NCBI RefSeq assembly: GCF_047511655.1
Contig: NC_133390.1
Coordinates: 96,417,583-96,481,582 of the forward strand
DNA length: 64,000 nucleotides
Reading direction: 5' to 3'
DNA from: Castor canadensis
Taxonomy: Eukaryota > Chordata > Mammalia > Rodentia > Castoridae
The position numbers and the translations under genes are program-made. The first letter of the stretch is position 1; each line of letters starts with the position of its first letter. The notes beneath the pieces are model-generated. The model saw nothing but the letters and a program-made list of their open reading frames with translations, had not been told where the DNA came from and ran no database searches. Shown piece by piece: positions 21,543 to 32,243 of this stretch.

Positions 21543-22889
21543 ATAGCAAACAAAAACTTCTCTCAGATCCTCAGAATGAAGAATTATTGACTTTCTTTGT
21601 TCCATCCTAGTGTCTATCTCTCAGTGTACTGCTTTAGAGGAGCTGCCTTCTCTGGGAGGCAGAAAAGTAAATATTGGTTCTTACTTATAACCTAGAGGAT
21701 GGTTCAGCTGCTCTAGTCCTCAGAGGCTCGTCTATTATAACACTGAGCTGGTTACTACTGGTTGAAGATGAAAGGCTGGGTTAGGTAGGGGGATTTTGCT
21801 TTTGTTTGGTTTTGTCATTTGCTCTAAAATCTATGATTTTATGAATATATAGTCAAAATCCAGAAAGATAAAAGTTTAAAGCTGAATTATTTTTCAGGTT
21901 ATCTGAAAACAAGGAATCAAATCCAGGAGTCAGGTTGGCTTATATCTTTGAGATTATTTCTAATTACCCTGAGGATTCACTTCGAACTTCATGCACATAC
22001 ACCCTGTCAAAACATGTATAAACCTGTTATCCAATAACTGCAATTTAAAAAATCAGAAAACAACTCCCTCAAATTTATGTTTGAAACACCATTGAAGTGT
22101 GCCCTTCAAATTAACAATTACCACCAAGATTCTCCTAATAATCTCATTCTTAGTTCCGAATATATAGTTATCTCACTCCATGGGTTAGATTAAATCTAGA
22201 TTATTAAAATGCATAACTGTATGTACCCAGGCATTTTAAGGCTTTGGTCAATAGGTTTAGAGTTGCTCTCCTACCACCTCCTTGAAACAGCCCTAAATGT
22301 TTTGCTTCTGAACTTCTGGTTGTAATTCTGCTAGTGAAGTTTTCCCTGCCTCATTCCCTGCTCCCCACCTCCTCCGGTCTTTACAGGAAGTCTGGATTCG
22401 GATCCCTCTCCTGCTTCTACTGCCTCACAAAAAGAATTCTTTCAGGTGGTCTTCACCAGGTTTATAATTATAATTCATTATGATGATTTGTTGTTATGCT
22501 AAAATTATCCTAGCCTTATCCATGCGGAGATCCTTCATACTGCTACCTGTGACCTTCTAACAAGTCCCCATCATTTTTTGAGCACTTTTCATCCTCTGGC
22601 ACAATAGCCTCATCTTGTGAGTTTCCCTGTCCCAGCTTTGGAACCTGCCTTTTCTCCAAGGACATGTGACAAAGATCCATGATTCCTTTTATTGAGGAAT
22701 GTGATTTGGAAACCAAGATTTGGGATTACTAAACTGTAAGGAATTTGTTATTCTCTTTTTCCACCACATAGCTAAAATTTTCATTGCATTAAAAGTCCGG
22801 CTCTAGACAGGGGACTTTTACTGTCTTTCTCGATCTGCACTTGGAGTCAGGGACCCATCACGCTGAACCTATTGTAGTTTCTCCTTTGC
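21543..22889. other. Repeat-poor proximal upstream region
   Basis: About 1.35 kb with no SINE, LINE or exon that I can identify, lying directly upstream of the CpG island. Loss of repeats next to a promoter fits regulatory constraint, but I see no single element to name. Confidence 0.45.
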
Positions 22890-23068
22890 AACCTAGGGGA
22901 GGAGGCCCAAGGTCACCGGCGTGCAATACACACAGTGTCCTCCAGGGTCCGCTGTGCGACGCCGGGCGCCGGGCGCGCTTCCTCAAACCTGGCCAGCCTG
23001 CTGCACTTGGCAAGGACACCCAAGAACGGGCACGTCCGCGCTCCCACTTCCTCCCGACGCCGCCTGCG

Positions 23069-23098
23069 ATTGGCTGCCGGGCTCATCAGAAACACGTG
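23069..23098 (+). promoter_or_regulatory. Inverted CCAAT box and E-box
   Basis: 'gcgattggctgc' carries ATTGG (reverse CCAAT, a typical NF-Y site) at 23069-23073. 'aacacgtgaa' carries a palindromic CACGTG E-box at 23093-23098. They lie 109 and 85 bp before the ATG. An ETS-like 'cacttcctcc' is at 23045. Function is inferred from motifs only. Confidence 0.5.
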
Positions 23099-23177
23099 AA
23101 GGAGCCGCTGCGGCTGGCAGAAACTTGCCAGAGGACCCTGGGTGGCATCGCCAGTGCTTGCAGTCGCACCGGGGAGG

Positions 23178-23315
23178 ATGAGGGCGTCCTGTGTCCTGCT
23201 CACCGCCCTGGTGGCGCTGGCCGCCTATTACGTCTACATCCCGCTGCCCAGCTCGGTGTCCGACCCCTGGAAGCTGATGCTGCTGGACGCGACTTTCCGG
23301 GGCGCACAGCAAGTG
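23178..23315 (+). CDS. NCEH1: NCEH1 coding exon 1 (neutral cholesterol ester hydrolase 1)
   Basis: Forty-six codons, from [18 protein letters not shown] to ...[11 protein letters not shown], match the N-terminus of NCEH1/AADACL1 (family length about 408 residues, recalled). NCEH1 is an ER-membrane serine hydrolase of the arylacetamide deacetylase family; it acts on cholesteryl esters and 2-acetyl monoalkylglycerol ether. Residues about 5-21 form the hydrophobic type II signal anchor. The HGGG oxyanion motif and GDSAG nucleophile elbow are encoded in later exons outside the window. The ATG is the first in the preceding 250 bp; A at -3 gives a fair Kozak context. Codon 46 ends at an exon-intron junction in phase 0. 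An in-frame extension to 23142 would need a GTG start and is rejected. Confidence 0.93.
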
Positions 23316-23321
23316 GTGAGG
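23316..23321 (+). other. NCEH1: Splice donor of NCEH1 exon 1
   Basis: 'gtg|gtgagg' places a consensus GTGAG donor right after codon 46, where the match to the protein ends; the open frame beyond (to 23357) no longer resembles NCEH1. An alternative cut three bases earlier ('caa|gtggtg') fits the consensus less well. Confidence 0.85.
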
Positions 23322-23910
23322 CGCAGCCCGGCGCTGCTCCCCTCTCCCTCCTCTTAAACACGGTTTAATTTTTAATTCAATTTCGCCACCGGGTTATGTG
23401 AGAACGCGTTTTTTCCTAACGCGGCCAGGCGATCGCTTTTAAGGTGGTCCTGCCAGGCATTTTCAGGGTATCGCCTGCGCCTCTTGGCTGTCGGCGGGCT
23501 GGATCTGTGTGTGATGGACGAGGTGAAGTTCTCGGAAGGCATTTGACAGCTGTTACTCATTCATCAGTCCTAAATGTTCCCCGTTTCTTGGTTTGCAGTG
23601 TTAAAAGCCAAATCCTGCAGCATTTTATAAGCCACTGCGCCCCCATTTTGGTCTCCCATAGGGGCCGGTAGAAAGTGAGTTAAATGTGTTAGGGAAACAG
23701 GTTCGGATTCCCGGGAATACAGCCACCTTAAAGCTGAAGCGGGCATGGCAGTCTCCCATCGCCCCCTGGCCTTGGGCTCGCTCCTCTCCCGGGGTCGGCA
23801 GGCACGGATCTCCAGTTTCAACCGTGGCACTTCTCAGCTCAGCTCAGCCAAGAAAGGAGGCCAGGACGCCCAACTGGCTGCAAAGGTGGCGGGGGCGGCG
23901 GCGGCCCTTG

Positions 23911-25139
23911 TGTTTTCCTCCTGCCTAGCTGCATTTATTTTGTCCTTGATTCCCAAGGAGATAACCTTTGCCTGTGTTAGGATACCTTGCCTTCACCTGG
24001 AAGGGTAACATTTCTCTCCACTGAACCACGGGCTTATTGTTTCTTTCCGCCCATAGACAGAAAAATGTAACTGTCTCTGGTTTATTCCAAGGCAGAAGGC
24101 ATTGTTTTTACTGAGAGCTTCAGCCTGCAGCCAAGGCCGAGCGCTATGATTGGACTGCGTTTCTGAGCCGCCTGCCTTCTTATCTAAACTCAACCCTCCT
24201 CCAAAGCCAAGTCACCTCCATCCTCCCCTTCCGCCCCCCCAACCTTGGGCTTTAATCTAGGTTATTTTTGTAAAGTCCTTTCAGAATTACAAATAGACAA
24301 AGGCAGAAAGCAAAAAAAACCACATGATTTTTCCGGAGGGTTTATATTCCTTCTTCCTGTGCCCTGTGTGTAAGATTACAGCCCTTGGAGGCTTTGTCCT
24401 ATTAAAAGTCCCCTTATCTCTAGGGTATTGAAGTGCTTCCTAGTATAAATTTGCTTTTTCCCAAATCCAACCACATTCCAACTCCAAAGCCCATATTGTC
24501 AACTGGGAAAAGTCTATGAAGCTATCGACTTCCTCCCTTCCCTCCTGCTTACCAAAATTTTGAGATGGTGGGAAAATGACCATACCCTTCCCTAACACTG
24601 CTACCAAGAAAGTCAACGTTCATGTAGCAAGCCCTAAAGTCCCTCTCTTCCTCATGGAATTATGTAATTTGGAAGTAACACCCTTGAAGATGCTGTAGGA
24701 CAATGGTATTTCCCCATGTGGATTGAATGGATGGCCCTCTACATTGCATAAAAATAAGGAAAACAGAAATAAAGAAACTGCTGTGCCTGCCCCTTTCAGG
24801 TCATGAAGGAAGTCTTATAAGAAACTTAGGAAGAGCCAGGTTTGGAAAAAAGCTTTTCTTCTCCAGGTAGGCTGCTAGACCATCAAGGGCAAGGCTATAT
24901 GGGGTCCTCTATAGTGTGCCCTCAGACGTGCTTGGAAGTGGGAACCTGTAATGTCAGGTCCCAGCAATAGATGGGATAGCAAGAGTCCTCACCTGACTCT
25001 GTGGCTTAGGAGTAGGCTTGTAGAGAAGTGACTCTTGCCACTTCGTTTCTGAATTGTGAAATATTAGCAAGTTTATTAAGACCAGATGAAAACATTCTAT
25101 TCAATAAAGTAATTTTCCAGAGTTTTCCCCATAAAATAG
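23911..25139. other. Repeat-poor 5' intron 1
   Basis: About 1.2 kb without any SINE. It includes 'ctatgattggactgcg' near 24146, a second inverted CCAAT context, and a C-rich patch near 24220-24245. It may hold promoter-proximal or intronic regulatory sequence. Confidence 0.4.
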
Positions 25140-25397
25140 AAATCCAAGCCAGGGCCTGTACATGCTAGGCAAGCACTATACCACTGAGCTATAGCCCCAG
25201 GCCTGGAGTGTATTTAAATGTCTGGTTATTCTAAGAGTTGTCCTCAATGTCCCACTATGGATTATGGGGAATATCTGTAGGACTGCCCAACGTTGTTCAG
25301 ATAATTAACTAAGTGTAAACTGGGGCTGGAGATATAGCTCAATGGTAGAGCACTTGCTTTGCTTAGCTGGTTCATGTTCCCCACACCCCCCAAAAAA
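25140..25397. mobile_element. Two ID-type SINEs in opposite orientation
   Basis: 25140-25204 is antisense ('catgctaggcaagcactata'). 25320-25397 is sense ('ggctggagatatagctcaat'), with a C-rich interruption before its A-tail. Confidence 0.75.
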
Positions 25398-26513
25398 GTA
25401 AAGTGGAAATAATTTATATCATTGAAACCTAGAGAGCTGCCACTAAATTGCATGGCATAAACCTTGTTTGTCAAATAATTTTAGTTTGAATTGATTAACT
25501 CAGTTACAAAAGTAATTGAAGCCATTTAAGAGATTAAATTTGGCCTGCTTCCTAACTCAACAGCACCTACCTAGCACAGAAAAATGAGTACTACTCTATT
25601 CTCTTGTCCTTGCAGACGCTTCACCCTTCACTACTCCTTTCATCTCCTTCATTTTACGCCATGAGTCAGATTATGGAAGCTAGGTTCATGGCACTTTTCT
25701 TCCTTGGGGTCCTCCAGTATTACCTAAGAAGAACCTACTTAGAATCTCTCTCAAGTCAGACACAGATGAGATGCCTCATTAGGACCCTTAAAAAATTCTG
25801 ATGCCCGGATCATCACCTATACCAAAGTTACTCAGAATCTCTGGGAGATAAGTATTTTTATCAGTGTTTAAAAAAATTCCCCGGGTGATTTCATTTGCAG
25901 CAAATCTTGAAAATCACTGCTGTAGAAAGTAAAGCGTGCTGCTGTTCTAGATAATATATGTTCTTAAACTGTTAGAGTTATATTGCAGACATGTTGCTAG
26001 GGATGACAGCCCTTTACATTAGCAGAGTTGAGCTTATCAGATTAGTTGGTTGATACTTTAGCCCTAAGAGTCTAAGGGGATAAAATACTAACTAGGCAAA
26101 TTTCAGGGTTAAAGCAGAGGCATCATTACACTTGAGTAGTGGAAAATCACAAATGAAAGTGGTCTGGGAATGGTGGAGTACTCCAGATGAAGATATGGAG
26201 GACCCTGGAGGAAAGAGAGTGTGGGGGAGTTCTGAAGATAATTTCTTAAAGCTATGATAATCCCTTGCAGGTAAAAAGTACACTGCTGGAGAAAAAGCAC
26301 ATTGGGACCATTTTCTTTGAGGGTAGTTTGACAATATCCATCAGAAGCCTTGGAAGCATGTTTACTCTTTAACCCATCAATGCTTCTGGAGAGAATTTGC
26401 TAGACTCCATGATGAATGAAGGCAAAGTTGTAGCTGTAGATGGAAGTATTCTATAGGACTAAAAACCCTGCTCAGCTCATCCAAAAGCACTGCTATTTGT
26501 AAGAAATATGAAG
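25398..26513. other. No recognised feature
   Basis: About 1.1 kb of unique-looking intron. Open frames at 25604-25801 (plus) and 26092-26334 (minus) have no recognisable product. 'gggtgatttcatttgcagca' near 25882 resembles an old DNA-transposon or MER end, but I cannot assign it. Confidence 0.35.
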
Positions 26514-26830
26514 GACATGGGTGCATTGATCCCCACCTCTGCTCCCAGCTATTTGGGAGGTAGAAATTGGGCAGGTCATGGTTCAAATCCAGCCCAGGCA
26601 ACAAAAAGCTAACAAGACCCCATCTCAGTTAAGTCAGGCATGGTGACATATGCCTGTGAATCCCGGTTATGGGGGAGGCATAGGTAGGAGGATCAGAATC
26701 TGAACTTGAGACCCTACATGAAAAACAACTAAAACCCAAAAAGTGTTGGTGTGATTCGAATGGTAGAGCACCTGCCTAGCAAGAGTGGGGCCCTGAGTTC
26801 AAACCACAGTACTGCACCCTGGAAAAAGAA
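26514..26830 (+). mobile_element. Trimeric composite SINE
   Basis: Three parts in order: a first left-type monomer ('cagctatttgggaggtagaa' to 'aacaagaccccatctcag'), a second B1-like monomer ('ggcatggtgacatatgcctg' to 'gagaccctacatgaaaaa') and a tRNA-like monomer ('tgattcgaatggtagagcac'). The fixed linkers suggest one amplified unit rather than three hits. Confidence 0.75.
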
Positions 26831-26943
26831 AAAATGAAGAGAGACAGAGAAATGTGAAAGAACATTCAGCAACCTTTCCTTTGTTTTTGTTTTTTCCTTT
26901 TGCATCATTTAAAGGAATAAAAATTTAGGAACAGTTTAAGAAG

Positions 26944-27040
26944 AGTCTAGGGATATAGCTCAGTGGTAGAGCACTTGCCTAGCATTTATGAGATCCTGAG
27001 TTTGATCCTCAACCATGCAAACAAATACATAAATAAAAGA
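26944..27040 (+). mobile_element. ID-type SINE
   Basis: 'agggatatagctcagtggta' and 'gagtttgatcctcaacc', ending in an ACAAAT-rich tail. Confidence 0.8.
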
Positions 27041-27442
27041 TTAAACTAAGGCATGTTCATATTTGGGAACACTGTGCAACTAGAATATTTATGTTGTAAG
27101 ATAATGTTTAATAACTTACAAAAGATTTGCACTGTATGTTAAATGAAGAAGGCTATAAAACAGCCTGTATACCATTTATGTATCAAAATATATGTTTATG
27201 TATGTATAAACAGAAAAAGTAGAAAGATATAATTTGAAATATGTGATTTTTTTCTAAGTTGTAGGGTCATATCTTCAGTTTTTATATCTGTGATCTAGTT
27301 TTTCCACAATGAACATAGTAATGATTCTAAAAAACTTTTTTTGGCCCAGGTATATGATTCCAACTTCTCAAGTAAAATTGAGGCACATGTACATTTAATG
27401 GGATGTATATTTTTGGAATTTCTCTATGAAGAAAATCAGATT

Positions 27443-27715
27443 TTTTGTTTGTTTGTTTGAGACAGGGCTTTGTTCTGTAGCCCAGGCTGTCTTTGAACTT
27501 GCTATATATCCCAGGCTAGGCCTCAAACTCTTGATTCACCTGCCTTAGCTTTCTAAGTGGTAGGATTACAGGCGTGCACCAGTATACCTGATTTCAAATT
27601 TCTTTTTTCTTTTCATCTCTCTCTCTTTTTTCCTTTTATTGTTGTTCTGGGTGGGGTACATTGTAGCATTACCATGTATCAACTATATCATACTCAAATT
27701 TCTTTTAAATATGCA
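27443..27715 (-). mobile_element. B1 with internal duplication, then L1 3'-end-like fragment
   Basis: 27443-27590 is antisense B1 in which the 'tagcccaggctgtctttgaa' segment recurs as 'tatcccaggctaggcctcaa', the internal duplication typical of rodent B1. 27640-27715 has 'gggtggggtacattgtagca', shared with 8855 and 61385. Confidence 0.65.
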
Positions 27716-27857
27716 TTCTTATATTCTGATATGGCTATTATAGTCTCATGTATAGATTGAAAACCTGTGTGAGGCTTTGAGGAGATGCTAAAATGACATC
27801 AGAAAAGCTAATAGGATGTAATAGTTAATACATAGCTATTTAAAAGCAGGGAGCTAG

Positions 27858-28020
27858 AGCCAGGCATGGTGGTGAGGGCATATTATCTTAGCAGTACAGG
27901 AGGCTAAAGGTAGAGGATCAGGGGCTGGCAGAGTGGCTCAAATGGTAGAGCGCCTGCCTAGCAAGTGTGAGGCTCTGAGTTCAAACCCCAGTGCCACCAG
28001 AAATAAAAAATAAAAAAAAG
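27858..28020 (+). mobile_element. B1 fragment fused to tRNA-type SINE
   Basis: 'gccaggcatggtggtgaggg' runs to 'aggtagaggatca' and is followed without spacer by 'ggggctggcagagtggctca', a near-consensus right unit with an A/AAAT tail. Confidence 0.75.
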
Positions 28021-28379
28021 TTGGAAGGAAACTGGTTGCTCGTAGGAATCAGAGAAAAAGTAGGTACAAAAACTTATAGGAGGGAGAGGCTTTGTGCAAT
28101 TTAATGAGTGATAAAGATGATGACCAGATTATGAGGAGTCTTAAGAAATGTAATTTTTACCACTATGATGTATTGGTTTTATACAAAGAACAATTAGTTA
28201 CTCAACCAAAGTGAATGAGAGACTATTCATCTATTGGATGATTTCTTTTAAATCCAAGAATGCAAGTATATGGCCTTTAGCAACACCTTATAATTTGTTT
28301 AAACATTACTTTACAGGTTTTCCCTATTTTTGATTGTCCATGTACATATATAGTCATTGTGTAAAAAATTCTGCTCAAG

Positions 28380-28458
28380 AGATGTTAAGTGGCTTAACTG
28401 GTAGAATACCTGCCTAGCAAGCATGAGGCCCTGAGTTCAACTCCCAGTACACCAAAAA

Positions 28459-28489
<31 letters not shown>

Positions 28490-28492
28490 AAA
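28380..28492 (+). mobile_element. tRNA-type SINE with (AAAT)n tail
   Basis: 'aatacctgcctagcaagcat' and 'tgagttcaactcccagtac'. The tail contains about nine AAAT units (28455-28492). Confidence 0.8.
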
Positions 28493-28591
28493 TTCTTAAA
28501 AAAAAAAGATGGTGACCGGAGGCAATAATGTTTTAAGGGAGTTCAGAGCAAGAGCCTGGACTATTTTACCTTGGATCATCTCCTAACTTAT

Positions 28592-28628
28592 TTAAGCATG
28601 TACTCTACTACTGAGCCATACCCCAGCC
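28592..28628 (-). mobile_element. ID-type SINE fragment, antisense
   Basis: Only 'gtactctactactgagccat' and 'accccagcc' remain. Confidence 0.5.
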
Positions 28629-28961
28629 ACAACTCACTAGTTATACATCTTTGTAGTGACATGATGTAAAAGGGAAATTACTGAAATTGGCCTTCTTATT
28701 CCCTGATTTCGTATGGAAAAAGCCATGCTTTTGGACTATTTCAGTAAGAGTTTTCATCTTGTAAGATGTCCACAAGTTTGTTGAGATTTACTATGGCCTC
28801 ACCCGAATTCTCTGCCTGATGTGCTTCTAGGTTGTGTGGCTGGGTTTGAAAGGACAGCTCAGCCAGAAACTGCAGCACTGCAGTGTCCTAAACTTTCTCA
28901 TAATAGTTTTGAGCTGGAAATTATACAAATGTCAAGTAAACCTAACTTTAAAACATTAGTA
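28629..28961. other. No recognised feature
   Basis: Unique-looking intron; the plus-strand open frame at 28821-29024 runs into the following B1 and is not gene-like. Confidence 0.35.
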
Positions 28962-29062
28962 AGTAGCCAAGCGTGTAATCCTAGTACTTGGGAGGTTGAG
29001 GCAGGAGGATCAAGGCCAGCCTGAACTACATAGGAAGACCTCATGTCAAAAAAGAAAAGAAA
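28962..29062 (+). mobile_element. B1 SINE
   Basis: 'gtgtaatcctagtacttggg' and 'aaggccagcctgaactacat'; the promoter end is truncated. Confidence 0.75.
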
Positions 29063-29656
29063 ATTAAATGAAAAATTTAAAAAACATTAGTAAATAATAA
29101 GTTTGTCTACTGCCTGCCAGATTTGTGATGTTGTCATGTAAATTGGAGATTTCACTAACCACAGTCATTTTGAGCTGATCTGATAGGACTTTCTTTAGCC
29201 ATAGGTAGGACAGCAGAAAGACTTGAAGAATCAGCTTTGGGACAGTATTTAATGTGTCTTAGTTCTGAAGGTGAGCAGTTTGAGTTGGTCTCTGTAGACA
29301 ACACTTGTGAAACATGAAGGTTAGATTGATTCAGCTATCAGGCGCGTAAGGCTATGACTAATTTATGGCCTCACTTTTATTTTTTCTAGTACTTCTACAA
29401 GTACAGCCCTGAGCACAGAAATACCATTGTTACAGCTTGATTATAATGGGATGTCTTATTTCTAACAGGCAATGTGAGCTTGACTGAAGACTTCACTGTG
29501 ATGTGCGAAAGTGCAATTATTCATTCTTAACCATTCTTTTTACGCACAACTACTTCTTTTTAAAATAGTGAGTGTATATTTGTTTTTAATTCCCCAATGA
29601 AACTATGGAATTTTTCTCTCATTTTATGCTTATAAAGAATGAACATCCCAATGGAA
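29063..29656. other. No recognised feature
   Basis: About 600 bp of intron in which I identify neither a repeat nor an exon. Confidence 0.35.
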
Positions 29657-29845
29657 TGGTCATCCCAACACTGGGAGAGGAAGGTAGGAAGAGGGAGACC
29701 CTGTCTCAAAACAAAAATAAAAAGCAGAATGAAGAACTGGGTGTGGCAATACACAGTTGTATCCCAATATTCCGAAGGTGCAGACAGGAGGATCTTGAAT
29801 TCAAGGCCATCCTGGGCTCCAAAAGAAAACAAACAAATAAATCAA
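29657..29845 (+). mobile_element. Two degraded B1 SINEs
   Basis: 29657-29725 ends with 'gagaccctgtctcaaaac'. 29733-29845 starts 'ctgggtgtggcaatacac' and ends 'ggccatcctgggctccaaaa' with an A-rich tail. Confidence 0.6.
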
Positions 29846-29969
29846 AACAACAAAAAAGTAGACCCAGGTATGAGGGGCAGGGAATGGGGGGATGATTCCA
29901 TTTCACGTTGATATCTAATCTGGTTATCGAAGGTGACATCAAGGTTGACCATTTAAACATAACATCGTT

Positions 29970-30178
29970 TTCTATTTTTTTTGTGGTACTGGGATTTGAA
30001 CTCAGGGCCTACACCTTGAGCCACTCCACCAACCCTTTTTTGTGAAGGGTTTTTTTTTTTTTTTTTTGAGATAGAGCCTTGCAAAATTATTTGCCCTGGC
30101 TGGCTCTGAATCGAGATCCTCCTGGTCTCTGTCTCCTGAGTAACTAGGATTACAGGTGTGAGCTACGAATGCCCAGCA
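29970..30178 (-). mobile_element. Dimeric SINE, antisense
   Basis: 'gtactgggatttgaactcag' through 'gtgagctacgaatgcccagc', with a 23-base T-run in the linker region. Confidence 0.85.
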
Positions 30179-30179
30179 T

Positions 30180-30425
30180 AACCATCACATTTTGTAAACA
30201 CAGCATTTACTCTGTGTCAGATACAATATGATTTGCATGCAGTTCATTCAGCTGGTGCTTTAGTAACGTCAGACAGGTATTTTTATTTTTCTTTATGTGA
30301 CAAAAGAGAGAACTGGAATGCAAGGAAGAGTAACTTGCTTAAGATGACTGAGCTTATAAAATTCAAGTCCAGCCTGTCTGACTCCTCACCTCGAGAACTT
30401 AACCATCATGCTAGATTGCCTTTCC
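30180..30425 (-). repeat. MIR-like ancient SINE, antisense
   Basis: 'gaagagtaacttgcttaaga' followed by 'tccagcctgtctgactcctc' and 'accatcatgctagattgcct' is the reverse complement of the MIR/L3-style core. Confidence 0.6.
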
Positions 30426-30708
30426 ATAGAAACAGGGGAGCAGGAAGAGACAGGCAAGAGGGCCACCACAGCCAAAGCAGCAGTATGCAAATGAAGGTCC
30501 CAAGGGGAGGTGATGGCACAGTTAAGAAACCAAAAATGGCTTAGACTGACTAGAGCTTAAAATGCAAAGGGCAGAGAGCAAGGCAGAAGGGCAGCATGAG
30601 TGAAAATAAAGTGCTTTGTGGTCAAGAAGGGAGCCAAGAAAAGATTTTTTAGAGAAGTCACATGGTTGAAACTGTGTTTTAGAACAGTCCTTCCCAGCAA
30701 TGCTTGTG

Positions 30709-30784
30709 TTTGTTTTTTCCTCAGTAGTAGGGATCAAGCCCATGCTAGGCAAGCTCTCTGTCATTGGCCTATATTCTCAGCCCT
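30709..30784 (-). mobile_element. ID-type SINE, antisense
   Basis: 'catgctaggcaagctctctg' and 'tattctcagccctta'. Confidence 0.7.
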
Positions 30785-30839
30785 TAGAACAGTGCTCAGT
30801 GTAGAGACTGAAATCTAAGAAAGCAAAATTGAAATCAAG

Positions 30840-31265
30840 AGACAATTTAGGAAGCACTAATTCAGATGCACTAATGATAGACCAGAGATGCTGTTCCAGG
30901 GGATGGTGTGGAATGAAGAAGGAGAAAGAGGCCAAGATAACCCTTGGGATAGACCCTGGGATAACTGGGTGAATGGTGACAGTGACCCTGATTTAGGAGA
31001 TGTCTATCTGAGGGTGAAAATAGAGAGTTTGGGACTTGTTGTGAAGTGTCTGTAGGACCAGTTCTAGGATAGCTGTTCTTAAGTAGCTGCACACATGGGT
31101 CTGGAACTCAGAAGAAGGAGATCAAAGCTACAAATAAGGATTTGGGAATCACTGGCAAATGGTGGTGGTGGAGGTAGTAGAAAAGTGTATATGGTGTTAG
31201 AGTAAGATTGGGGACCCTGCTTCTGGAGGGTACTCCTGGAGGACACCAGTGCTCCAGGAAGAAAA
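30840..31265 (-). repeat. L2-like ancient LINE, antisense
   Basis: 'gggatagaccctgggataac' and 'gagatcaaagctacaaataa' follow the L2 3' portion in reverse; gradual decay, no frame. Confidence 0.45.
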
Positions 31266-31267
31266 GG

Positions 31268-31390
31268 CTAGCCCATGGTACATGCCTATAATCCAGCACT
31301 CAGGAGGCTGAGGTGGGAGGATTGAGAGTTTGAGGCCAGACTAAGCAACATAGTGAAGCCCTGTCTCAAACAAACAAAACAATAACAAAA
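31268..31390 (+). mobile_element. B1 SINE with probable target-site duplication
   Basis: 'catgcctataatccagcact' to 'gaagccctgtctcaaac'. 'aggctagccc' stands at its start (31265-31274) and again at 31396-31405 just after the A-rich tail. Confidence 0.8.
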
Positions 31391-31539
31391 AGAAGAGGCT
31401 AGCCCTAAGAGATACAAGAACATTAAGAATACGACTTCATTACACTTCATTTAGCACTCTAGGCTTTAGGAAGGATTTCACTCATATCAACCATATTTAA
31501 TCACTTTTTGCATCAAATAACTGATTGGCATTGTTACTT

Positions 31540-31655
31540 CTGTTTGTCAGCTAAGACAATTTGAGACTCAGGAAAGGTCAGTGACCTCCTTAAGATCACA
31601 TGATTCATTATATTGGGCAAGAATTGAAGTTCCTTTGCTCCTAGTTTCATGCTTG
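31540..31655 (-). repeat. MIR-like ancient SINE, antisense
   Basis: 'gactcaggaaaggtcagtga' and 'cctccttaagatcacatgat' are reverse-complement MIR landmarks. Confidence 0.5.
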
Positions 31656-31948
31656 CACTGCTGGGCTGAGCTGTGGGGATGTGCAAGATACCTTTGCCAC
31701 TAGTCCAGTGCAGTCTTTGTCTCCTGACCTTGTTTGAGCTAGCAGTTGAGTTAATCTACATCTGTGCTTCCCAGTCTTCACAGAAGTGGTTATGCTTCCT
31801 TAGTACACCAGGAGTTACTGGAAGCAGTTTGGGGGGATTCTGCACAGACTTGAATAACAGAGTTCACAAGATTTATGGAGTTATGCAACCGGTTCTCAAA
31901 TACAGTGCCAACACTGATAACTTCCAAATAGCTATAAAGCATTATCTT

Positions 31949-32145
31949 AAGCCAGATGTGGTAGCATGCACTTGTAATCACAGCACTTGGGAAGTTAAGG
32001 CAGGAGGATTGAGAGTTCAAAGTCAGCCTAGACCACATAATGAGATAGTGTCACAAAAATAAGGGCTGAGGATGTAGCTCTGTGGTAGAATTCTTGCCTT
32101 GCATGCAAAAAGTCCTGGGTTTGAGCCCCAGCATGGAAAATAAAA
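31949..32145 (+). mobile_element. B1 SINE joined to ID-type SINE
   Basis: 31949-32062 B1 ('gcacttgtaatcacagcact') abuts an ID unit at 32063-32145 ('gatgtagctctgtggtagaa'). This is a B1 plus ID arrangement different from the ctggtggagtggctcaa dimers. Confidence 0.75.
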
Positions 32146-32243
32146 AGTTTTAAGTTTTTGCCCCTATAATACATCAATTTCTGGTAGCCAATTTATAATC
32201 TTTTGTATGGGAAACTAACCTCTCTACAGTTTATAACTGGGTT

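Larger units (their letters stand above)
1..22889. other. Intergenic flank upstream of NCEH1
   Basis: No reading frame here looks like a conserved mammalian exon; open frames are short and mostly run through SINEs or L2. The orientation of NCEH1 makes this its 5' flank. In human the neighbouring gene on this side is ECT2, divergently transcribed; that synteny is recalled knowledge and no ECT2 exon is visible. Individual repeats are listed separately. Confidence 0.75.
22890..23910 (+). promoter_or_regulatory. NCEH1: CpG island and probable NCEH1 promoter
   Basis: Dense CpG from 'gccgggcgccgggcgcgctt' (22961-22980) through exon 1, fading near 23550 and returning at 23640-23900 with a GC-box-like 'ggcgggggcggcggcggcc'. 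The rest of the window is CpG-poor. No TATA box lies in the 200 bp before the ATG, which fits a CpG-type promoter with dispersed starts. The transcription start cannot be fixed from sequence alone. Confidence 0.8.

Noticed and set aside
23142-23177. In-frame N-terminal extension of the NCEH1 exon
   Set aside because: It would need a GTG start; the first ATG, at 23178, has A at -3 and begins exactly where the known protein begins.
22841-23368. 175-codon open frame across the CpG island
   Set aside because: It overlaps the NCEH1 exon in another frame; GC-rich DNA has few stops and there is no domain or protein resemblance.
28380-28492. CRISPR-like or satellite repeat
   Set aside because: The repeated units are AAAT microsatellite copies at a SINE tail; spaced direct repeats elsewhere are dispersed SINEs in a mammalian genome.
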